64,000 nucleotides of DNA from Alteromonadales bacterium alter-6D02 (GTDB lineage Bacteria > Pseudomonadota > Gammaproteobacteria > Enterobacterales > Psychrobiaceae), in NCBI GenBank assembly GCA_002835545.1, contig PIZK01000014.1, positions 62,001 through 126,000 on the forward strand, written 5' to 3'. The notes below the pieces were generated by a model. It saw nothing but the letters and a program-made list of their open reading frames with translations, searched no databases and was not told where the DNA came from. The stretch's first letter is position 1. The number at the start of each line of letters is the position of its first letter. Shown here in pieces: positions 20,128 to 31,039 of the stretch. Both the position numbers and the translations under genes were made by a program.

Positions 20128-22662
20128 ATGAAATTCACGAGTGTTTCATTGGCGCTATTGCTTGCATTCTCTGCAAGTAATACAGCATTTGCCACAGAAG
20201 ACAAAAAGTCGAAAAAAGAAAAAAAAGAAGAAACGATCGCATCTCTGATCAAAGATAAAACTGCAACCACTGGTTTATTTGATTTTTATCAAGATAAAAA
20301 AACTGGTGAAACACTAATGCTTATTGAAGAAAAACAGCTAGACACACCATTCCTATACTTTGCTCACACTGTTGACGGTTTATCAGATGCAGGCCACTTC
20401 CGTGGTGGTTATCGTGAAAATAAAATCATTGAATTACGCCGTTACTTTAACCGCATCGACATCATCACAAAAACTCCACGTTATAAATTTGATGAGAGCA
20501 ACCCAATTAGCCGTGCTAGCGAAGCTAATATCAGTGAAGCAGTGCTTGCTTCATTAAAAATTAAGAAAGAAGAAAACGGCCAAATTGCCGTTAACGTTGA
20601 TAAATTATTCTTAAGTGAAGCGTTACACAAAGTTTCTCCGTGGAATAACCCAAACGATAAGTTTGCTAAAAAGCGCTTTAAAGTGGGCAAATTAAACAGC
20701 AAAAAGTCACGTATCCTAAATAAACGTGCTTATGACAATAACGTTGATGTTGTTGTTGATTATGTATTTAACAACCCGAACCCTTCTGTTCGAGGTTCAG
20801 GCGCTGTTTCAGACCCTCGTAGTACTTCTGTAAAAGTACAACATTCATTTGTTGAACTACCTAATACAGGCTTCAAACCACGCTATGATGATGCTCGCAT
20901 TGGGTACTTCACTCATCAATACGATGAAATGACATCAAGTAAATGGGCACCGTATCAAGATGTTATCAAACGTTGGAACTTAGTTAAAAAAGACCCTACT
21001 GCAGAGCTGTCAGAACCAGTTGAACCTATCGTTTGGTGGATTGAAAACACCACTCCACATGAGTGGCGTAAAACTATCGAAGAAGCGACACTAAGCTGGA
21101 ACATTGCCTTTGAAAAAGCAGGCTTTAAAAACGCTATCCAAGTTAAAACTCAGCCAGACGATGCAACGTGGGACGCCGGTGATATTAACTACAACGTATT
21201 ACGCTGGACTGCATCACCACGCCCTCGCTTTGGTGGCTATGGCCCATCACTCGCTAATCCGCTAACGGGTGAAATGATTGGTTCAGACATCATGTTAGAG
21301 TTCGTCTTCATGAAAAATCGCTGGATCTTTGACAACCTATACTCTCAAGGTGCAAGCAGCTTAAGCCATCAAAATGAAGCGCTAAGCAATACAACGTTAA
21401 ACTGTAGTGCAGGTCATGAACTACAGCAGGGTTTAATGCTTGGTCACGCAATGGCTAATAGCAATGAGATTGAAAAGAAAGCGTTACTAGATGAAGGTCT
21501 ACGTATGCTGATTTTACATGAAGTTGGTCATACGCTAGGTTTAAACCATAACATGAAAGCATCTATCTTATGGGACGAGAAAGACATTCATAATAAGGCG
21601 CTAACAAAAGGTGCTTTAACCGGTTCAGTAATGGATTACACGCCAGTGAACGTTGCGCCTATTGGTGTAGCGCAAGGTGATTACTTCCAAACAGCACCGG
21701 GGCCATACGACATCTGGGCCATTGAATATGGCTATTCAACAGCCCTAGATAATGCAGATGATGAGAAGCAACGCCTTGATGCTATCTTAAGCCGCTCAAA
21801 TGAAAAAGGTCATGCCTTTGGTAATGATGCTGATGATATGCGTGCCCCTGGCCGACACATTGACCCTCGTATTATGATTGGTGATATGTCATCAAACCCT
21901 GTCGCTTACGCAACAGATCGTATGGGGCTAATCAATCATATCTTTGGTGAATTAAAGCAAAAAACATTAAAAGAAGGTGGGTCACACCAACCGCTATTAA
22001 TTACTGCTAATTCGCTTTACGGTCAATACAAGAAGCAAGCAGAAGTTATTTCTCGCCAAATTGGTGGTGTCTATATCGAGCGTGATTTCGTATCAAAAGA
22101 TAGCGATACTAAGCCATACACACCAGTGCCAGCTTCGATCCAACAAGAAGCAATGCAAGCATTAGCTGAAAATGTATTTGCTGCTGACGCATTAAGTGCG
22201 ATGCATCCATTATTTAACTACATGCAACACCAACGTCGTGGTTTTAACCACATGGGTCGTAACGAAGATCCACGAGCTCACGACATGGTACTGAACATGC
22301 AGAAGTCAGTATTAACACAATTATTACACCCTCGTGTATTAAAACGTGTTTCTGATACATCACTTTACGGTAACACTTACACGCTTACAAACGTGTTGAG
22401 TGACCTAACCGATGCAATTTTTGACGACAGTAAAGAAAGCTCTCAGAGCCAAAATTTACAAGTTGAATATGTTAAGCGACTAATTGCTATCAGTGGCTTA
22501 GCTCGTTCTTCATCTTACGACAACTTAGCTAAAGCAGCTGCTCTAGGCCAGTTAAACAACATCTTAGATGAAGTGTCAGGGATGGGTTTCACTAAAGGTG
22601 CAACAACGAAGGCACATCATGCGTACATTAGCCAAATGATCACTAAAGTCACTAAAGTTTAA
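20128..22662 (+). CDS. Secreted zinc-dependent metalloprotease, DUF5117 type
   Basis: 844 residues from the ATG at 20128, with AAGGA seven bases upstream; a more distal ATG at 20095 lacks such a site. Signal peptide about 1-23 (ends TAFA before TEDKK), then a lysine-rich linker. A DUF5117 domain follows. The metzincin-like zinc site LHEVGHTLGLNHN lies near residue 462, and downstream is SVMDYTPVN, the methionine-turn type segment. The substrate is unknown. It stands alone between yjbQ and a strong terminator. Codon use looks optimised, suggesting good expression. Confidence 0.85.
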   Translation: MKFTSVSLALLLAFSASNTAFATEDKKSKKEKKEETIASLIKDKTATTGLFDFYQDKKTGETLMLIEEKQLDTPFLYFAHTVDGLSDAGHFRGGYRENKIIELRRYFNRIDIITKTPRYKFDESNPISRASEANISEAVLASLKIKKEENGQIAVNVDKLFLSEALHKVSPWNNPNDKFAKKRFKVGKLNSKKSRILNKRAYDNNVDVVVDYVFNNPNPSVRGSGAVSDPRSTSVKVQHSFVELPNTGFKPRYDDARIGYFTHQYDEMTSSKWAPYQDVIKRWNLVKKDPTAELSEPVEPIVWWIENTTPHEWRKTIEEATLSWNIAFEKAGFKNAIQVKTQPDDATWDAGDINYNVLRWTASPRPRFGGYGPSLANPLTGEMIGSDIMLEFVFMKNRWIFDNLYSQGASSLSHQNEALSNTTLNCSAGHELQQGLMLGHAMANSNEIEKKALLDEGLRMLILHEVGHTLGLNHNMKASILWDEKDIHNKALTKGALTGSVMDYTPVNVAPIGVAQGDYFQTAPGPYDIWAIEYGYSTALDNADDEKQRLDAILSRSNEKGHAFGNDADDMRAPGRHIDPRIMIGDMSSNPVAYATDRMGLINHIFGELKQKTLKEGGSHQPLLITANSLYGQYKKQAEVISRQIGGVYIERDFVSKDSDTKPYTPVPASIQQEAMQALAENVFAADALSAMHPLFNYMQHQRRGFNHMGRNEDPRAHDMVLNMQKSVLTQLLHPRVLKRVSDTSLYGNTYTLTNVLSDLTDAIFDDSKESSQSQNLQVEYVKRLIAISGLARSSSYDNLAKAAALGQLNNILDEVSGMGFTKGATTKAHHAYISQMITKVTKV

Positions 22663-22691
22663 GCTTTTATTTTTTTAGTCTCATTGCAATC

Positions 22692-22727
22692 AAAGCGCAG
22701 CTTCCTCGAAGCTGCGCTTTTTATTTT
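22692..22727 (+). terminator. Intrinsic terminator after the DUF5117 protease
   Basis: AAAGCGCAGCTTC (22692-22704) pairs perfectly with 22708-22720 across a 3-base loop, followed by TTATTTT. Confidence 0.87.
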
Positions 22728-22791
22728 AAGCTTCAGTTAAAGTTCAAACTGCCGATAAGTTATATAACTCCCTTATTAAGGATAAAAAGGC

Positions 22792-23250
22792 ATGAGCGTT
22801 AATAATTCAATCGGGGCCAATATAAGCTTCGCCAATCAACACTCCTCATACTCAACAACCGATAAACAAAGCAAGTGGTCAATCCCGCAACCTGCGAATA
22901 ATCAGACTGCCTCCAATTCGGCTGAGAAGATTTCCATATCAGCAGAGGGACAAGAGAAGCTGCAACAAGAGAAAAGCTCTGATTACGGTAAAGCGCTATA
23001 TGACAAGAGAACTGAACAGCAAGAAAAAACCGAAGAGGTGGATCCACAAGCAAGTGTCGTTGATAAATTAATTGAGGAACTCAAACAGCAAATAGAAGAG
23101 GTCGAAGAAAAAATAAAACAATTGATAGGTCAAGATGATGAAGCCTCATTAGAACAACTAAAGCTGTTACAGGACCAACTTGCAACCATGCATTCCCAGT
23201 TAATGGAGCTTACTGCGCTTAAACTTAAGCTTGAAGGGAAAGGTGCATAA
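22792..23250 (+). CDS. Small coiled-coil protein of unknown function
   Basis: 152 residues, not recognised with certainty. Residues 1-60 are polar and low in complexity, with AEKISISAEGQEKLQQ (about 44-59). This short pattern is often seen near the start of FlxA-like and similar coiled-coil proteins. Residues about 85-148 form a long Glu/Lys/Gln/Leu coiled coil (KLIEELKQQIEEVEEKIKQL). There is no signal peptide or membrane segment. It has its own leader after the upstream terminator (AAGGA-like site before ATG) and converges with tldD. Confidence 0.7.
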   Translation: MSVNNSIGANISFANQHSSYSTTDKQSKWSIPQPANNQTASNSAEKISISAEGQEKLQQEKSSDYGKALYDKRTEQQEKTEEVDPQASVVDKLIEELKQQIEEVEEKIKQLIGQDDEASLEQLKLLQDQLATMHSQLMELTALKLKLEGKGA

Positions 23251-23295
23251 TATAGCCCTAAACTTAATAAGCTTAAGGCCATACGAAGTTCTTGG

Positions 23296-24741
23296 TTACT
23301 CAGTGCCACCCACAGTAATTTTATCCAGCTTTAATGTTGGTTGACCAACACCTACAGGAACACTTTGACCATCTTTACCACACACTCCAACGCCAGGATC
23401 TAACTCAAGATCGTTACCTAACATTGAGATTTGCTGCATCGCTTCAGAGCCACTACCAATAAGTGTAGCGCCCTTAATTGCTGCACCAATTTCACCATTT
23501 TTGATGATGTAAGCCTCAGATGCTGAGAATACAAATTTACCAGAAGTGATATCAACCTGGCCGCCACCAAAGTTAGGGGCATAAATACCGTCTTCAACAC
23601 TCGCGATAATATCTTTTGGATCACTCTGCCCTGCTAACATAAAAGTATTGGTCATTCGTGGCAATGGTAAAGAGGCATAAGACTCACGGCGTCCGTTACC
23701 TGTACTAACAGTGTCCATAAGTCGTGCATTATGCTTATCGAACATGTAGCCCTTTAGAATACCTTCTTCAATCAGAACATTTCGCTGACCAGGTACACCT
23801 TCATCATCAATGCTTAATGAGCCACGGCGATCACTCATTGTTCCATCATCAATGACGGTACAAAGAGGTGAAGCCACTTGCTGGCCAATTTTACCGCTAA
23901 ACGCAGATGAACCTTTACGGTTAAAGTCGCCCTCTAAACCATGTCCGACAGCTTCATGTAATAAAACTGCAGGCCAACCATTACCTAGAACAACGGGCAT
24001 CATCCCCGCAGGAGCATCGATTGCAGAAAGATTAACCAATGCCTGACGAACAGCTTCTTCAGCGTAAGTTTCTAGACGTTTTTTGCCATTAACTGATTGT
24101 AAAAAGAAGCTATAGTCACTACGACCACCGCCCCCGGCCGATCCTCTTTCACGTTTACCATTATCTTCAACGATGACACTACAGTTTAAACGAACCAGCG
24201 GCCTAATATCCGTTGCTAATGTACCGTCTGTTGCTGCAACTAATATCTCTTCATAAACACCTGAAATACTAGCTACAACTTGACTAACCTTAGGATCTTG
24301 AGCACGAGCATGTTGATCTATCGAACGTAAAATATCGAGTTTTTCTACCTCACTCATCAATGATAGAGGGTTAATCTCCTGATAGGTGGCGATATTTTCT
24401 GTACGTTGCCAAGCATTCACTTTACCATCATAACCCGCTTGAGCAATACCTCGGGCAGCGAGCACACTTTGCGAAATTGATTTATCATTAATTTCATCTG
24501 CATAAGCGAATCCAGTCTTTTCACCTGAGATTGCACGTACACCAACACCTCGCTCAATGTTAAAGCTACCCTCTTTGATGATGCCATCTTCTAGCACCCA
24601 AGATTCATGATGAGATGCTTGGAAATATAAATCAGCGAAATCAATCTTATGTTGATGAATAGTAGTTAGATATTGATGTAAATGGTCTGTAGATAACCCT
24701 GTTGGGGCTAATAATGACTCACTGACTTTTTCAAAGCTCAT
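23296..24741 (-). CDS. tldD: TldD, catalytic subunit of the TldD-TldE metalloprotease
   Basis: 481 residues, the family length. The zinc-binding HExxxH motif is [14 protein letters not shown] (near residue 262). [13 protein letters not shown] and [12 protein letters not shown] near the C-terminus are family hallmarks, supplying the third metal ligand. Works with PmbA/TldE from this window. It is the last gene of the minus-strand run from mreB through yhdP and the nitrilase. Confidence 0.96.
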   Translation of the reverse strand: MSFEKVSESLLAPTGLSTDHLHQYLTTIHQHKIDFADLYFQASHHESWVLEDGIIKEGSFNIERGVGVRAISGEKTGFAYADEINDKSISQSVLAARGIAQAGYDGKVNAWQRTENIATYQEINPLSLMSEVEKLDILRSIDQHARAQDPKVSQVVASISGVYEEILVAATDGTLATDIRPLVRLNCSVIVEDNGKRERGSAGGGGRSDYSFFLQSVNGKKRLETYAEEAVRQALVNLSAIDAPAGMMPVVLGNGWPAVLLHEAVGHGLEGDFNRKGSSAFSGKIGQQVASPLCTVIDDGTMSDRRGSLSIDDEGVPGQRNVLIEEGILKGYMFDKHNARLMDTVSTGNGRRESYASLPLPRMTNTFMLAGQSDPKDIIASVEDGIYAPNFGGGQVDITSGKFVFSASEAYIIKNGEIGAAIKGATLIGSGSEAMQQISMLGNDLELDPGVGVCGKDGQSVPVGVGQPTLKLDKITVGGTE

Positions 24742-24787
24742 AGGTTTCTCAATAGTTAAATAGTTATCGCTAATAAAAATATTAGTC

Positions 24788-25672
24788 TTATTTAGCGCTT
24801 AATACACTTTTAGAAAATCGCTGTTGCTGTGCCATCGGCATCTTTGCACGACATTCTTGAATTAATTGGGGATTCAAAGGAGCCGCTATGAAGCCAACGC
24901 CAGAGGCGAGTTCATCACAAACCTCCCCCCAAGGGCTCACAATCATCGAGTGTCCCCATGTTTCACGGCCATTTTGGTGCAGACCACTTTGGTTAGCAGC
25001 AATCATAAAACACTGATTTTCAACGGCCCTAGCTCGTACTAGTAACTCCCAATGCGCTTGGCCTGTCGGCTTGGTAAATGCACTGGGTAATACAATAATA
25101 TCAGCCTGCTGCTCGGCCATTGCCTTGAATAAGGCACTAAAGCGTAGATCATAGCATACTGCTAGGCCAATTCGTCCAATTGGCGTTTCAACAACACAGA
25201 TATCTCGACCAGGATGTGTATTGTCAGACTCACGATAGCTACCAAAGCCATCGGCAACATCAACATCAAACAAATGAATTTTATTATATTGAGCTAATAT
25301 CTTCCCTTGAGGAGAAATCAATAAACTCGCTGCAAAATGACGACCATCAGGCGCTTTAATCGCGATGGTTCCAGCAACCAAATAGACCTTAAATTTTTCT
25401 GCCAATTGACAAAGAGCTTGCTGCATTGGTCCAATGCCTGCTTCTTCGGCGATTGCTTTCACATCCGAATCACGCTTAGCAAACATTAAACAGCACTCGG
25501 GAAGAACAACAACTATGTCCTTTTCAGGGTATTGCTTACGTAGCGCCTCAAACTGTTGCTCAATAATTGCAAGGTTTTCATCAACCTTGACACCAGAGGT
25601 CAACTGAATGGCAACTAGTAGCGCTTGATCATTGTCGGGTATTTCCAACAAGCTCGCCTGTGAGTTTGACAT
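24788..25672 (-). CDS. Nitrilase-family amidase (deaminated-glutathione amidase-like)
   Basis: 294 residues with the carbon-nitrogen hydrolase catalytic set: Glu in [10 protein letters not shown], Lys in KIHLFDVD and Cys in LAVCYDLRF. The context sequence after the cysteine and the overall length fit the Nit1/NitB branch, which hydrolyses deaminated glutathione, a repair reaction. The substrate is an inference from family. The start, with GGAAA upstream, lies inside the last 44 bases of yhdP. A gene of this family between tldD and yhdP is common in Shewanella-like genomes. Confidence 0.88.
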   Translation of the reverse strand: MSNSQASLLEIPDNDQALLVAIQLTSGVKVDENLAIIEQQFEALRKQYPEKDIVVVLPECCLMFAKRDSDVKAIAEEAGIGPMQQALCQLAEKFKVYLVAGTIAIKAPDGRHFAASLLISPQGKILAQYNKIHLFDVDVADGFGSYRESDNTHPGRDICVVETPIGRIGLAVCYDLRFSALFKAMAEQQADIIVLPSAFTKPTGQAHWELLVRARAVENQCFMIAANQSGLHQNGRETWGHSMIVSPWGEVCDELASGVGFIAAPLNPQLIQECRAKMPMAQQQRFSKSVLSAK

Positions 25673-28600
25673 CTAACTTTTCCTTTAGACTAGGAGCAAG
25701 TTGATTATGTGCTCCTTGCGGCGGCTCCGCTTCTTCAGCGGCAGCGGGTTTAGGTAATATATGCTCAGGAACACGGTATTTCTTTTGCTGACGATTAACT
25801 TCAATAAATTCTGGTGTAGCAACCGTACCCGATAGCTTAAAATTAACTTGAGATACAACGTCGACAATAGGTTCCAATACTTTAGTGAGTGCAAAAGCTA
25901 AAATAAAGACTTGAGGTGTACTGGTTACAACCCCTGCAATAACAGGTATGTTAGAAATAAGGCGTGGTGAAAACGTAATATAATAATCAAGATCAGTCGT
26001 CACTAAATTTATCGAACCAATAACATCAACATCACCAGCAATGGCATCCATATAGGCGTTTCTAGTCACAGCCACGCCATCTTCAATCTGAAAGCTACCT
26101 TCGAAATAATTAAAGAAAATTCCCTCGACAAAAACGTCTCTAAAATCTAGTAACAACTTACGGCGTAGCGAATCTAAACTAAACAACGAGAAGATTCGTG
26201 CCCCTTTATCACTCACCTCAGCAATATGGCCTTCGCCAAAGCGCCATTTGAAATCCCCATTAAGTGAAGCGATATCCGGGCTATATAAATTCCCTCGCCA
26301 AGTCACATCAATATCGGCCACGGCATCACTGTCTTTAATACTCGAAGAATAATTAAAAATACCTAATGTGGCTTCAAGGTTATCACTAGCCAGCGAGCCT
26401 GTGACGCGAGTAAACTCACCTTGTTCATCAAAGCCCCAGATCGCATCTGCTTTGAGTGTCGTTCGCTGGGCATTAACCAGAAAGTCTTTTACTTCTACCC
26501 CTTGTGGGTGAGGTTGAGTGCGAAAACTCACTTGCCCTAAATTTGAATCAGTGAAACTACATTGTTTACATTTAAATAACAGAGGCGGTAGCGCTTGCAA
26601 AGATGCAACCGTAGCTTGCTTAGATTCCTTATCTTGCGAATCCGCAAGCGCTAGGCGCTCAAAATCAACTTCAATACCTCGCTGCTTAAAGTCATCGTAT
26701 AGTTTAATTTGACCTTGTGCTTGCTCACTAACTACATCAATTGCCCAGTGTTCGAGCTCCTTCACCCCAGACAAAGTAACCGACTCTAATGTTTGCCCAA
26801 ACACTTGAAGCTCTTTTACTTGAGCTGAAATGTGATGCAGGGGCGGAATAATCCCCCCATCGCTTTGGCCCTGCTCAATATTGCTAATGAAGGTTAGCCA
26901 TTCATCAAGAGCTAAGGTATCTAGATCAACTTTGATCGATAACCCCTGTTCCCTTAAGGTATCTTTCACTTGAAAACCACGGCCAACGAGCAAACTAACA
27001 TCAGGTAATACAAAGCCATTTTCACCAATTTCAAACTGCGCTAATACCTCGGCACGAGAACCTAAAGCCATGTTAAATTGGCCACCGCTTAAGGTACCTG
27101 TCGTTGATACTAACAAGTCCTCTTGTTGCGAGACATACTTATCTAAGGGTTTCGGTAACTTGAGTTCTAACCCTGTCATTGGAGATTTAAAGTTAGCCTG
27201 ATAATGTACATCCCCCTCAGTCACCTTAAGTGTCACGCGCCCAAGCCAATCAAGTTCACCTGCGATATATTTATCTAGATACTGACGCCATTGTTCTGGG
27301 ACTTTTTCGCTGTGCCACTTAGCCGCCAAATCAATTGCAATACCGTAATCATTACCAAGCGGCTTAGTTTTTATGTCAAGTTTTACAGGCTGCTCAAATA
27401 ATTGCCCCGTAATGGTATTGGCAACGACTTCGCCACCGTTAAACTCAACAGTACCGCGAAGTCTATGTACATCAAGGTCCATAGCTTTGATATTTAGATT
27501 GTTATTTCGAAGCTTCACATGCCCCGTAACACTAGGATCTCCGCCGTCAAATGGAACATCTATGTCAACCCTAGTGTGAATGCGACCACTCACATCAAGG
27601 TGCGACAGCACGGGACTTAATACTTCATCAATTGGAGATTGGGCGACAAATTTTTTGATTCGAGATTGCCCCTGATTAACATTAACGCCGACGTTAACTG
27701 AGGCAGCATTTAATAAGTCATCGATGGCCACCGTTACTTTGTCAAACGCAAGGTTATTAACACGCCCGCTATGACCTGTAATCAGCATCGCTTCATTCTT
27801 AAAATGAAGATCAAGTTTAGCCCGACTGACCGGTGACCAATCAGGTGCGAATTGAAATTGGGCTTGTTCAACTTTGGCTAATACTTCAAAGGTTCCACGA
27901 TGATGCTGGTAGGGGAAATGCCCCAGCTCACCTTGCCACAATAAGCTAACTTCTTTTGCCTTACCGCGTTGAATGCCTTCTTCAAGATAAGACGTTAGCC
28001 CTTCTCCAAGTAACTGTTGAGGTAAATAATACTGAACCGATGTTAAGTTATGTACACTCGCTTCCCCATAAAGGGATAACACTGGCCCACTCTGTGGGGC
28101 TAAGGTCACTTGCCATGCTGATTCTAAAGTAAGATGATTATTATTGAATGTTAGTCGATCCGAACCAAACCAGAAACGTTCAGTATCCCCGCCCCAAAAT
28201 AGCGTCGTGTTAAAATCTTTCACAGACATTGGTTGACTAAAAACGTCACCGAAGTTTAGTGCACTATCGTTAATTGATAAGTCCGCTTTCCCTTCTAATC
28301 CAACACCAGAAAATTGACCATATAACCCATTAACTTGCGGAATACCTTTGGCTAGTTGTTGCGAATAATTGGCTATTTGACCTTGATAATACCATTGACT
28401 GTTCTGCTGCTGGAATTTGAACTCGGTAATCTTTCCTTGTGGTGATAGCTCCATCGCTAGTTGCTGCTGTGCTAGCTCACTTGCAGAGAGTAATCCGACG
28501 AGGTTATCAAACAGGCTAATATCAATTTGGCTCAGTTGACCACTGACTAACCCTCGTTGCTGATTTAAATATAAATCAACAGGATTTAATGCTTGCCCGT

Positions 28601-29540
28601 TTAAGGTAAGTTCGAGAGCTTCAGCCTCAAGTATCCAACCATCTCGGTATGATAACCATTGAACTTGATCTTGGCCTAAACTCAATCGTTGTGGTAGCTC
28701 ATTACTAGACCAAGCTAGCTCGTTATCACCTAGTCGTAATATCATAGAATCGAGTTGGCTCGCAGAAAAGTCTGCCCATAACTCAAAGCTAGCTTGCGCT
28801 TGTGCTTGATGATCTAACTGGGGCAATAATACTTTTAAATCATCTAACCATTGCCATTGATTAGCTTTAATGTACACCCTACCGTAGAGTTGCTCTTGTG
28901 TTTTACCTCGAAGGTCAACAATAGCATTTACAACTTCATTATGCCCTGATGCACTCGTCATCGACAACTGTAACTGACGCTGCTCATCAACACTCAACCA
29001 AGTTAATTTAGCAAACTCTATTGGCGGTAAAACACCATAGCTTGAATCAAATGCGATCGTCGCCTCAGAAATGGCTAACTCTTGAACAAGATCTATCAAT
29101 AAAGGGAAGGGATCGAAAACCTCTTCGCCCTCTTCAGGCTCATTTGTGGGTGGGAATGTACCTAATAATAAATGTGGTTTATCTAATTCAATGACACTAA
29201 ATCGTGGTGAAAAAGCTCGTATTGAGGCGACTAAATCAAAGTGAAGCGTCAATTGTTTTACTTGTAAGTTAAAACCTAATTGTTCTTTATTATTGAACCC
29301 AACATCTTCTAAAACAAGTTTGGGGCCACCACCTTTCCAGTGTCCTGAGACTTGACCAATATCGAGGTGTATTTGATGGTGCTGCTCAAGGTAAGCTGAA
29401 ATCTGAGGTTGATATTGATTTAAATAAGGTAATGAGCCACGAATAGCACTTACTGCTAATGCCGTAAGTACAAGAACTGCAAGGCCAAGCATCCACAGCT
29501 TAGCCATACAGTGTTGCGCTATTCGAGAAAGTTTACTCAC
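25629..29540 (-). CDS. yhdP: YhdP, AsmA-like inter-membrane lipid transport protein
   Basis: 1303 residues, the usual size for YhdP. One N-terminal membrane helix (about 14-32) is followed by a very long periplasmic beta-rich region. The C-terminal DUF3971/AsmA-like part carries FSLDSLRRKLLLDFRDVF and DLDYYITFSPRL. In E. coli YhdP, TamB and YdbH carry phospholipids to the outer membrane. The GTG start shares one base with the rng stop (TAGTG). Confidence 0.93.
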   Translation of the reverse strand: MSKLSRIAQHCMAKLWMLGLAVLVLTALAVSAIRGSLPYLNQYQPQISAYLEQHHQIHLDIGQVSGHWKGGGPKLVLEDVGFNNKEQLGFNLQVKQLTLHFDLVASIRAFSPRFSVIELDKPHLLLGTFPPTNEPEEGEEVFDPFPLLIDLVQELAISEATIAFDSSYGVLPPIEFAKLTWLSVDEQRQLQLSMTSASGHNEVVNAIVDLRGKTQEQLYGRVYIKANQWQWLDDLKVLLPQLDHQAQAQASFELWADFSASQLDSMILRLGDNELAWSSNELPQRLSLGQDQVQWLSYRDGWILEAEALELTLNGQALNPVDLYLNQQRGLVSGQLSQIDISLFDNLVGLLSASELAQQQLAMELSPQGKITEFKFQQQNSQWYYQGQIANYSQQLAKGIPQVNGLYGQFSGVGLEGKADLSINDSALNFGDVFSQPMSVKDFNTTLFWGGDTERFWFGSDRLTFNNNHLTLESAWQVTLAPQSGPVLSLYGEASVHNLTSVQYYLPQQLLGEGLTSYLEEGIQRGKAKEVSLLWQGELGHFPYQHHRGTFEVLAKVEQAQFQFAPDWSPVSRAKLDLHFKNEAMLITGHSGRVNNLAFDKVTVAIDDLLNAASVNVGVNVNQGQSRIKKFVAQSPIDEVLSPVLSHLDVSGRIHTRVDIDVPFDGGDPSVTGHVKLRNNNLNIKAMDLDVHRLRGTVEFNGGEVVANTITGQLFEQPVKLDIKTKPLGNDYGIAIDLAAKWHSEKVPEQWRQYLDKYIAGELDWLGRVTLKVTEGDVHYQANFKSPMTGLELKLPKPLDKYVSQQEDLLVSTTGTLSGGQFNMALGSRAEVLAQFEIGENGFVLPDVSLLVGRGFQVKDTLREQGLSIKVDLDTLALDEWLTFISNIEQGQSDGGIIPPLHHISAQVKELQVFGQTLESVTLSGVKELEHWAIDVVSEQAQGQIKLYDDFKQRGIEVDFERLALADSQDKESKQATVASLQALPPLLFKCKQCSFTDSNLGQVSFRTQPHPQGVEVKDFLVNAQRTTLKADAIWGFDEQGEFTRVTGSLASDNLEATLGIFNYSSSIKDSDAVADIDVTWRGNLYSPDIASLNGDFKWRFGEGHIAEVSDKGARIFSLFSLDSLRRKLLLDFRDVFVEGIFFNYFEGSFQIEDGVAVTRNAYMDAIAGDVDVIGSINLVTTDLDYYITFSPRLISNIPVIAGVVTSTPQVFILAFALTKVLEPIVDVVSQVNFKLSGTVATPEFIEVNRQQKKYRVPEHILPKPAAAEEAEPPQGAHNQLAPSLKEKLDVKLTGELVGNTRQ

Positions 29541-31021
29541 TACATCATCACCACGTCATATTTCTCATGACCATATTGAGGTTCAGGCTGAATCTTCACT
29601 TCTTTATCAATAAATAATTCTAAGTCAGCCAGATGATGTGTTTCCTCATTAAGTAACGAGTCGCACACTTGCTCTGACGCATAAACTACAAAACGATCGG
29701 CGGCATGAGCGCGATCAACCCTGATAATCTCTCTGAAGATTTCATAACAAATACTTTCAGTCGTTTTCAGCGAACCTCGCCCCTTACAACTTGGACACTC
29801 TTTACATAAAACATGTTCCAAGCTTTCGCGAGTTCGCTTGCGAGTCATTTCAACTAGGCCAAGGCTGGAAAACTTGCTAACGTTAGTGCGAACACGATCT
29901 TTTTCTAACGCTGCTTCCAAGCTACTTAGAACACGACGTCGATGTTCTTCTTGTTCCATATCAATAAAATCAATAATGATAATTCCGCCTAAATTACGTA
30001 GGCGTAACTGTCTTGCGATAGCTTTAGTCGCTTCTAAATTTGTACTAAAAATCGTATCTTCTAGGTTACGATGACCAACAAAGGCCCCAGTATTAATGTC
30101 GATCGTCGTCATCGCTTCAGTTTGATCGATGATTAAATAACCGCCAGACTTTAATTCAACCTTACGCTCTAATGCACGACGTATTTCATTCTCGACTTGA
30201 TAGCAATCAAAAATTGGGCGCTCGCCAGGGTAATATTCCAACTTATCATAAAGTTCAGGAACAAACTCTTGAGTAAATTCATTGAGTAGCTCAAAGGTTA
30301 ATTTAGAGTCAACACGAATACGTTCAAGGTTTGTTCCAACAAAATCACGTAACAAGCGTAATGATAGACTCAAGTCTTCATACAATAATGCACTTGTTTT
30401 AGAACGCTGACGTCGTTCAATGATTTTTGCCCACAGACGTTTTAAAAATGCAGCATCTTGTTCAAGTTCATGCTCACCAATCCCTTCAGCAGCGGTGCGA
30501 ATAATATAGCTACCTTGATCATGCGTGTATTTAGAGACAACATTTTTTAATCGATTACGGTCTTTTGCATTCTCAATTCGCTGTGATACTCCAACGTGTT
30601 TTGCTCCTGGCATAAAGACTAGGTATCGAGAAGGTAAAGTAATATCGGTGGTTAAACGTGCCCCTTTTGTGCTGATAGGATCTTTAATCACTTGAACAGT
30701 CAGAAACTGCCCTTGTTTAGCTAAAGTCGTAATATCTGGCACCTTTTGATTAGTCTCTTCTTCGCCCTCACGGCGAACGACAATATCAGATGCGTGTAAA
30801 AACGCGGCTTTATCTAAGCCAATATCAACAAATGCGGCCTGCATTCCAGGTAAAACCCGACTAATTTTTCCTTTATAAATATTACCAACAATGCCTTTTT
30901 TATCTAAACGTTCAATGTGTACTTCTTGTAACGTTCCGTCTTCCACCAGCGCAACCCGTGTTTCACTCGGGGTCACATTGATCAATAACTCAGCAGCAAT
31001 ATTCTTTGTAACATTAGTCAT
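29540..31021 (-). CDS. rng: Ribonuclease G
   Basis: 493 residues. N-terminal S1 domain (about 38-125), then the RNase E/G catalytic core with Mg2-binding acidic residues in TIDINTGAFVG and IIIDFIDM. The Zn-link is CKECPSCKGRG (about 403-413). It processes the 5' end of 16S rRNA and degrades some mRNAs. The long C-terminal scaffold of RNase E is absent, which separates RNase G from RNase E. The position between maf and yhdP is conserved. Confidence 0.97.
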   Translation of the reverse strand: MTNVTKNIAAELLINVTPSETRVALVEDGTLQEVHIERLDKKGIVGNIYKGKISRVLPGMQAAFVDIGLDKAAFLHASDIVVRREGEEETNQKVPDITTLAKQGQFLTVQVIKDPISTKGARLTTDITLPSRYLVFMPGAKHVGVSQRIENAKDRNRLKNVVSKYTHDQGSYIIRTAAEGIGEHELEQDAAFLKRLWAKIIERRQRSKTSALLYEDLSLSLRLLRDFVGTNLERIRVDSKLTFELLNEFTQEFVPELYDKLEYYPGERPIFDCYQVENEIRRALERKVELKSGGYLIIDQTEAMTTIDINTGAFVGHRNLEDTIFSTNLEATKAIARQLRLRNLGGIIIIDFIDMEQEEHRRRVLSSLEAALEKDRVRTNVSKFSSLGLVEMTRKRTRESLEHVLCKECPSCKGRGSLKTTESICYEIFREIIRVDRAHAADRFVVYASEQVCDSLLNEETHHLADLELFIDKEVKIQPEPQYGHEKYDVVMM

Positions 31022-31039
31022 GTTTACTCTCTTATACTG

